Both the position numbers and the translations under genes were made by a program. Shown here piece by piece: positions 59,000 through 64,000 of a stretch of 64,000 nt of DNA. This stretch comes from UBA964 sp037444685 (GTDB taxonomy: Bacteria > Pseudomonadota > Gammaproteobacteria > Steroidobacterales > Steroidobacteraceae). Under the pieces are notes generated by a model. It ran no database searches, was not told the DNA's origin, and was given only the letters and a program-made list of their open reading frames with translations. Position 1 is the stretch's first letter, and each line of letters opens with the position of its first letter. The DNA lies in the NCBI GenBank assembly GCA_037444685.1, contig JBBILX010000003.1, forward strand, positions 310,001-374,000, read 5' to 3'.

Positions 59000-61831
59000 A
59001 TGCGACTCCTGACCCAGATTGCCGGCAGCCGTGCATGCCGCCACCTCGCCCTGCTGCTCGCGGCCTGCGCGTTGCTGCCGCTCGTCGTCGTGGCGAGCCT
59101 CGGTGCCCGGCAGTTCGCTGCCGACATGCTTGAGCGGCAGGCGCAGTCGTTGTCGGATGGCGCTCGCTCGCTGGCGCAGGCCTTGGCGACCCGCGTCGCC
59201 GCCGCCGCTTCGCTGGCGACCGACCTGGCCGTCGCCGCCGATCCCGCCGATCCGGCTGCGCTGCGTGCCTCGGTCGCACGGTCGGGAGTGTTCGCGCGCG
59301 TCCTGACTGCCGAGGCGGAACTGGCAGCCGTGCCGCCCGTTCGACTGCGGGGTCGCACCGCGGACGGCGCGCTCGCGACCATCGCTACCACCGCGGCGGG
59401 TAGCGGCAGCGTCTACATCGCACGCCGAGTCGGGCCGCCGCAGGGCGCTGGCCCGTTCGTCTACTTCGAGATTGCGCCGCGCTGGCTGTGGCATGAAGTG
59501 GACCTCCACGTGCGGGCCGCGCTCGTCACCGACGGCGCAGGCAACGTGCTGCGCCGTTCGCTCGCCGTGCACTCGCTGCCGGAGCCGGCGCGCATTGCAG
59601 CAGACGCGGCAGTCAGCGCCCGTCGCGCCGAGCAAGAGCTGCAGGCCCTCGCCTGGCAGGCAGGGCAGCAGGCATGGCAAGGAGCCGTCGCGACGCCTGC
59701 CTGGCCCGCGACGCTCGCCGTCGATCGGCCGTGGACCGTCGCCGTCTACGAGCCGGCCCGCCTCGCGGCCGCGGCCGGCGTCGGCGCGCTGCTGCCTGCC
59801 GCGGTCACCGCACTGATCGTGGCATTGGCGCTGGTGCTCGCGGGCGTGCTGTGGATCGGACCCCGCCGGCTTCGGTTCCTGACCGAGATCGAGGCCGCGG
59901 TCGCGCGATTCGGTACGGGGAGTTTCGTGCCGCTGGACCGGCGGCGCCAGCCTGCGGACCTGGTCACGCTGGTCGACGCCGTGAACGCGGCCGGCACACG
60001 GCTCGACGCCGAGATGCGCGCTCTCGAAGTCCTCGGCGAGATCGACCGGCAGCTGCTCGCAGCGACCGAGCTGGAACCGGTGCTCGATTCGATCCTGCAG
60101 CGTGTCACCGAGGTCACGCATTGTGGTGCGGTCGGCATCGCGCTGCTCGACGGCGACTCGCCGAACCACGGCCGGGTGTATGCGGCCTCGGCCGCAAGGC
60201 TCGACCTGCCGGTCTCCCGGGTCGAATTCGATCCGGAGATGATCGACAGTCTGGCTGCCGCCGACGAGGGCATCACGATCGCGCGCTGCGAGGACGGCCG
60301 GCACAGCTTCCTCATGCCGCTGCGCGAGCTCGGCTCGGAGTTCTTCTGGGTCTGGCCAGTCAACGCCGGTGCGCGGCTCGCCGCGGTACTGGCGATCGGC
60401 TTCCGCGAGGCACCCGCGCCGGACCCGCGCGTCGCCCGCTGGGGCTCTGGTTTCGCCGAGCGGCTCGCGATCGCGCTGTCGAAGGCCGCACGCGACGAGC
60501 ACCTGTACCGGCAGGCGCACTTCGATGCGCTGACATCGCTGCCGAACCGGCTGCTGTTCCGCGACCGGCTCGAGCAGGAGCTCGCGAGCGTCAGCGACGG
60601 TCGAGGGCGCGGCGCGCTCCTGTATGTCGACCTCGATCACTTCAAGCGCGTGAACGACAGCGTCGGGCACGCCGCCGGGGACCAGTTGCTGCAGGTCGTC
60701 GCGCAGCGGCTGCGGGCCTGCGTCAAGGAAGGCGACACCGTCGCGCGGCTCGCGGGCGACGAATTCACGATCATCCTGCGCAACGTTCCCGATCCCGAGG
60801 CAGCCTCGGTGGTCGCCGAGCGCATCATCGACTCGATTGGCATGCCCGTGAACCTCGGCGGGCGCGACCACTACGTCCAGGCCAGCGTCGGCATCACCCT
60901 CTTCCCAGACGACGCGAACGGGATCGACGAACTGATTCGCAATGCCGACCGCGCCATGTACCGAGCCAAGCAGCAGGGCCGCGGCCGCGCCGTGTTCTTC
61001 GACCGCAGTCTGATGACGAGCCGCTTCGAGACCTCGCACAGCGGGCTCTATCGGGCCTTGCGGCGGCGCGAGTTCTCGCTGTACTACCAGCCGCAGTTCA
61101 GCCTAGCCGATGGTCGCCTCGTCGGGCTCGAGGCGCTACTGCGCTGGCAGACGCCGCGCGACGGCACGCGCACGCCAGACGAGTTCATTCCCGCGGCCGA
61201 GACCAGCGGCCTGATCGTCGACATCGGCGGCTGGGTGCTCGGTGCAGCCTGCGCGCAATGGGCGGTCTGGCGAGAGCAGGGCATCGCGCCGGCACGGCTG
61301 TCCGTCAACGTGTCGGTGCAGCAGCTCAAGTCCGCCGAGTTCCCGCGCAACGTCCGGCGCGTCCTCGACAAGTACGGCATTCCGCCGCAGGTCGTCGAGA
61401 TCGAGCTGACGGAATCGGTGTTCGCGGACGAGGCTGCCGGCACGGCGATGCGTCAGCTCGCCGATATCGGCGTCCGGCTCGCACTCGATGACTTCGGGAC
61501 CGGGTATTCTTCGTTGAACTACCTGCGCCAGCATCCGATCGACGTGATCAAGATCGACCGCTCCTTCCTCGAGGAGGTCCCGCTCGACGACTCGGCGGCA
61601 ACGCTCACCGGCACCATCATCAGCATGGCGCACGCGCTCGGCAAGGAAGTCGTCGCCGAGGGCGTCGAGCGCGTCGAGCAGCTCGATTTTCTGCGCGAAC
61701 GCGGCTGCGACTACGCCCAGGGCTACTATCTTGCGCGCCCGCTGGCCGTCGCCCAGGTCGGTGACCTGCTGGAAAGCCAGCACAGGCTGCACGAGTCCGC
61801 CAGAATCGGAGCGCTGCGCGAAGCGGGTTGA
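59000..61831 (+). CDS. Membrane-anchored GGDEF-EAL protein (c-di-GMP phosphodiesterase, possibly bifunctional)
   Basis: The 943-residue protein has an N-terminal helix (LALLLAACALLPLVVVASL), a periplasmic part of about 220 residues, and a second helix near 265-290. A HAMP-like segment, a GAF-like domain (residues about 345-500), then GGDEF and EAL domains follow. The GGDEF motif reads AGDEF (585-589) with VDLDHFKRVNDSVGH intact, which may still make or bind nucleotide. The EAL motif is LEALLRW (Glu711), with VNVSVQQL, ELTESVF and DDFGTGYSS intact, so phosphodiesterase activity is expected. It lies about 850 bp upstream of a c-di-GMP riboswitch. Confidence 0.93.
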   Translation: MRLLTQIAGSRACRHLALLLAACALLPLVVVASLGARQFAADMLERQAQSLSDGARSLAQALATRVAAAASLATDLAVAADPADPAALRASVARSGVFARVLTAEAELAAVPPVRLRGRTADGALATIATTAAGSGSVYIARRVGPPQGAGPFVYFEIAPRWLWHEVDLHVRAALVTDGAGNVLRRSLAVHSLPEPARIAADAAVSARRAEQELQALAWQAGQQAWQGAVATPAWPATLAVDRPWTVAVYEPARLAAAAGVGALLPAAVTALIVALALVLAGVLWIGPRRLRFLTEIEAAVARFGTGSFVPLDRRRQPADLVTLVDAVNAAGTRLDAEMRALEVLGEIDRQLLAATELEPVLDSILQRVTEVTHCGAVGIALLDGDSPNHGRVYAASAARLDLPVSRVEFDPEMIDSLAAADEGITIARCEDGRHSFLMPLRELGSEFFWVWPVNAGARLAAVLAIGFREAPAPDPRVARWGSGFAERLAIALSKAARDEHLYRQAHFDALTSLPNRLLFRDRLEQELASVSDGRGRGALLYVDLDHFKRVNDSVGHAAGDQLLQVVAQRLRACVKEGDTVARLAGDEFTIILRNVPDPEAASVVAERIIDSIGMPVNLGGRDHYVQASVGITLFPDDANGIDELIRNADRAMYRAKQQGRGRAVFFDRSLMTSRFETSHSGLYRALRRREFSLYYQPQFSLADGRLVGLEALLRWQTPRDGTRTPDEFIPAAETSGLIVDIGGWVLGAACAQWAVWREQGIAPARLSVNVSVQQLKSAEFPRNVRRVLDKYGIPPQVVEIELTESVFADEAAGTAMRQLADIGVRLALDDFGTGYSSLNYLRQHPIDVIKIDRSFLEEVPLDDSAATLTGTIISMAHALGKEVVAEGVERVEQLDFLRERGCDYAQGYYLARPLAVAQVGDLLESQHRLHESARIGALREAG

Positions 61832-61864
61832 GGCCGACGCGCTGTGCCGTGTTGCCGACGAATC

Positions 61865-62368
61865 ATGCCGCTGATCGTCCTGCTGTCTCTGGGCGGCTGT
61901 GCGGTCGCGCCGTCGCCTCGACCCGATGGCGGTCCGGTCGCGGCGGCGTCGGCGCCGCCGGCGGAGGCCGTCGAGACCGACGGCGGCGCGCGCGTGGTCC
62001 GTGCCGCGCGTGCGCAGCTCGGCGCTCCCTATCGACTTGGCGCCGCGGGGCCCGATGCCTTCGACTGCAGCGGACTCGTGCACTTTACGCATCTCGGCAT
62101 CGGCGTCAGCGTGCCGCGGAAAGCCGCCGCGCAGCGTCTCGCCGCGATGCCCGTGCCGCCCGAAGCGTTGCGCGCCGGCGATCTCGTGTTCTTCCGGATG
62201 GGCGGCGCGCAGGTCGACCACGTCGGCATCTACGACGGGCACGGCCAGTTCATCCACGCGCCGGGACCGGGACGCGGCGTTGAGCGCGCCCGGCTCGATG
62301 CACCGTGGTTCTTTGGCCGCTTCGCCGGGGCCGGCCGGCTTTGGCCGTCGGCCGCCCTCGTGCGCTGA
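61865..62368 (+). CDS. NlpC/P60 family lipoprotein (peptidoglycan endopeptidase)
   Basis: The 167-residue protein starts at ATG 61865. A GTG 21 bases earlier is in frame. Its lipobox is LLSLGGC. The NlpC/P60 domain has DAFDCSGLVHF with catalytic Cys68, DHVGIYDGHGQFIHAPGPG with the His, and a further His/polar residue near the end. It should cut peptide bonds in cell-wall peptides at the outer membrane. It is 33 bp after the GGDEF/EAL gene in the same direction, so both may be co-transcribed. The domain is complete. Confidence 0.9.
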   Translation: MPLIVLLSLGGCAVAPSPRPDGGPVAAASAPPAEAVETDGGARVVRAARAQLGAPYRLGAAGPDAFDCSGLVHFTHLGIGVSVPRKAAAQRLAAMPVPPEALRAGDLVFFRMGGAQVDHVGIYDGHGQFIHAPGPGRGVERARLDAPWFFGRFAGAGRLWPSAALVR

Positions 62369-62514
62369 GTCGGCACGGCCTCGAACCCGCGCGCATCGCG
62401 ATCGCCGCGGCGGGTTATGTCCTGTCGCGGCGTGGCGACGGCGGCGTCTCGCCGCCTGACTGTGATCGACGACACAAGCATGTAACTTGACGTCATCGGC
62501 AAACGCTTCGACAC

Positions 62515-62605
62515 TGAGTTGCGTGAGCTGAAGGGCAAACCTGCCGCGAGGCGGGGACGCAAAGCCTCCGGTCCGCCGCGGGCGGATAGCGGGGCTGCCG
62601 CGCGG
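62515..62605 (+). promoter_or_regulatory. Cyclic di-GMP-I riboswitch (GEMM class I aptamer)
   Basis: The conserved core GGGCAAACC (62533-62541) is followed by a 6-bp stem with a GCGA tetraloop (62546-62549), then GGGACGCAAAGCCTCCGG (62554-62571). A second stem TCCGCC-GCG-GGCGGA (62572-62586) leads into TAGCGGGGCTGCCG. This order and these sequences match the GEMM-I aptamer, as in Vibrio Vc2: GGGCAAACC, GNRA loop, GGGACGCAAAGCC, then a stem with TAGCGGGG. It should bind c-di-GMP and act on the SPOR-protein gene at 62679. The P1 pairing was not traced base by base. Confidence 0.9.
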
Positions 62606-62620
62606 TGCTGCGCGCGACCG

Positions 62621-62670
62621 GTCCCTCCCCTCGTCTGCCCGCGGTTCACCAGGGACAGTCATCGGGGACT
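62621..62670 (+). promoter_or_regulatory. Probable riboswitch expression platform at the ribosome site
   Basis: GTCCCT (62621-62626) can pair with AGGGAC (62651-62656) or with GGGGAC (62664-62669). The latter contains the likely Shine-Dalgarno sequence of the gene at 62679. This mutually exclusive choice would let the aptamer hide or expose the ribosome site, so control is more likely at translation than at termination. It is read from sequence only. Confidence 0.45.
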
Positions 62671-62678
62671 CCAGTATC

Positions 62679-64000
62679 ATGTCGCAACCGACATCTTCGG
62701 CTGTGCGATCCGCGTCGTCCGCGGCCGTCGGTCCGTACGTCATCAACCTCTGCGCGTCGATGACCCCGATGGCGCTGACACGTCCGACGGCGCCGGAACT
62801 CGCCCGATTCACGTTCTTCGTCAGTCGGCGGCGCGAGGAAGGCCGCGAGCGCTTCCGCCTGCACATGGGTTACTTCCAGACGCGCGAGGAAGCCGAGCAG
62901 TTGCTCGCGCTGATCCGCGATCTGTACCCGGCGGCCTGGGTCGGCGAAGCACCGGGCAAGCGGCTCGCGGCGCGTGAGGCCGGCAAGGGCGTGAATTCCG
63001 CGAGCGCGGTCGCTGCCACGGTCGATGCGGTCGGTAAAGACACGGCCGGTCAATCGGCGAATGCGAAACCGGGAGACGCGAAGACGGCGGACGCGAAGGC
63101 GCCGGCCGGCGCACCGACTGCCCGGTCGAGCACGACGGCCGCGAAAGCCGCCGCGCGCGCAGCGCCTCATGCGGATCGCGCTGCCGCCACGCCGCCCGCC
63201 GCGCCGGCGAGCGCGCCGCGCCGCGCGGGAGCGCAGGTCCCGCCCTCCAACGTCCGCGAAGTCATCGCCTCGCTCGATACGCCGTCGACCACGGCGGCTT
63301 CGACGGCTGCGCCGTCCGCTGCGCCAGCGGCGCCCGTGGCTGCGCCGCCGTCCGCCGCCGGGGGGGCGCCGGTGCAGCGACGGGCAGGGGCTCGCGCGGC
63401 TCCAGTCGGCGCGTCGGGCGCGGCGGCGCGAGGAGCTGCCGCAGGCAGCCCCGACGAACTCAGCGACAGCCAGGTGTTGCGCATCCTCGAAACGCGGCGC
63501 GCCAGCGCCACCGGTCAGTCCGCGTCCGGCGCGCGCGTCGCAGCCTCCGATATCCGGATGCTCAATCCCGACGACACCCAGACCTGGCGCGACATTCGCG
63601 CGCAGATCAGTCGGGACGCAGCCGTGCACTTCGCCGTGCAGCTCGCCTGGTCGGTCACGCCGATCGATCTCGAGCGCATCCCGGGTCTCGCGATCTTCAA
63701 CGCCTATACGCTCTACAAGGTCGAGGGCAATCGCGAGGGCAGGCGCTGGTATGGCTTGCGGCTCGGGTTCTTCAGCGATGCCGTCGCCGCCCGTCAGGTC
63801 GCACTGTACGTACGCTCGGAGTTTGCGACCGTTGCGGTGGTGCCGGTCAGCGCCAAGGAGCGCCTCGACGCGATGCAGGTCGGCGCGATCGAGCTGCCGC
63901 GCCGTGCGCCCGCAGCTTCCAAGGCGCCTGCCGGCGACGAAATCGAGCTCATCGACGAGGCGGTCGATGCGGCGCTGAGCGCCCAGGATCGGCCAGCGGC
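62679..64000 (+). CDS. SPOR-like domain protein (runs off the right edge)
   Basis: From ATG 62679 the frame is open to the window end, at least 440 residues. An N-terminal SPOR-like unit (VGPYVINLCASMTPMAL, FRLHMGYFQTREEAEQLLALI, AAWVGE) is followed by an Ala/Pro/Ser-rich linker of about 200 residues. A second SPOR-like unit follows (HFAVQLAWSVTPIDLERI, YGLRLGFFSDAVAARQVALYV, ATVAVVPV). SPOR domains bind denuded peptidoglycan at septa. There is no signal peptide or helix at the start, so it may be cytoplasmic or use a nonclassical route. It is preceded by a c-di-GMP-I riboswitch. The C-terminus is outside the window. Confidence 0.82.
   Translation, partial: MSQPTSSAVRSASSAAVGPYVINLCASMTPMALTRPTAPELARFTFFVSRRREEGRERFRLHMGYFQTREEAEQLLALIRDLYPAAWVGEAPGKRLAAREAGKGVNSASAVAATVDAVGKDTAGQSANAKPGDAKTADAKAPAGAPTARSSTTAAKAAARAAPHADRAAATPPAAPASAPRRAGAQVPPSNVREVIASLDTPSTTAASTAAPSAAPAAPVAAPPSAAGGAPVQRRAGARAAPVGASGAAARGAAAGSPDELSDSQVLRILETRRASATGQSASGARVAASDIRMLNPDDTQTWRDIRAQISRDAAVHFAVQLAWSVTPIDLERIPGLAIFNAYTLYKVEGNREGRRWYGLRLGFFSDAVAARQVALYVRSEFATVAVVPVSAKERLDAMQVGAIELPRRAPAASKAPAGDEIELIDEAVDAALSAQDRPA

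Noticed and set aside
1..64000. tRNA, rRNA, insertion sequences or prophage genes
   Set aside because: None was recognised on either strand by reading for cloverleaf ends, transposase motifs or flanking inverted repeats.

Overview
The window is very GC-rich by eye and densely coded on both strands. Gene starts and stops often overlap (ATGA, GTGA, TGATG). TonB-dependent receptors, several lipoproteins, an MSHA-type pilus locus, a GGDEF/EAL protein and a c-di-GMP-I riboswitch indicate a Gram-negative proteobacterium. A free-living, high-GC gammaproteobacterium of the Steroidobacterales/Nevskiales kind fits best. That placement is inferred from gene content only. No rRNA, tRNA, CRISPR array, insertion sequence or phage gene was found.

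1-29.4 kb, accessory catabolic or uptake region. It holds a TonB receptor cut by the window edge and a complete second one, an orphan TRAP-type binding lipoprotein, and two carbon-nitrogen-hydrolase-fold proteins. It also holds two metallo-beta-lactamase-fold proteins (one frameshifted), two medium-chain reductases, a GST, a cupin, a VOC protein and two MFS transporters. Five alpha/beta-hydrolase-type genes are present. Four of them, one a tandem fusion, carry His instead of Ser at the nucleophile elbow. Both nitrilase-fold proteins carry Ser and Arg where the family has catalytic Cys and Lys. The same protein types recur in separate small operons, as if paralogous modules for one substrate class had accumulated. 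Embedded housekeeping or unknown genes are ilvA, two coiled-coil FHA proteins and several small membrane proteins.

29.6-40.9 kb, MSHA-type (type IVb-like) pilus operon. The order is prepilin, ExeA/MshM ATPase, MshL secretin, TPR protein, MshE ATPase, MshG platform protein, three small assembly proteins resembling MshI/J/K in position and topology, and two minor pilin-like proteins. It ends at a large stem-loop.

41.0-54.0 kb, one long operon, the most unusual part of the window. It encodes three lipoproteins, a transmembrane Ser/Thr kinase, a PEGA plus formylglycine-generating-enzyme-fold protein, a small Pro-rich anchored protein and a MotA/TolQ/ExbB-type channel subunit. These are followed by a degenerate Hsp70-like protein with an FHA domain, two VWA proteins that share an Asp-containing TolR/MotB-like transmembrane segment, and a final lipoprotein. 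I read it as a predicted ion-driven envelope motor or stator with VWA-type B subunits, under Thr-phosphorylation and FHA control. No type VI secretion structural genes are present.

54.0-58.9 kb, leftward genes for envelope functions: a TPR-TonB C-terminal protein, a cyclopropane-synthase/coclaurine-N-methyltransferase-like enzyme, DUF2062, a DUF1475-like protein, a Lys-rich small protein and a VanZ-like protein.

59.0-64.0 kb: a GGDEF/EAL protein, an NlpC/P60 lipoprotein, then a c-di-GMP-I riboswitch in front of a two-SPOR-like-domain protein cut by the window end.
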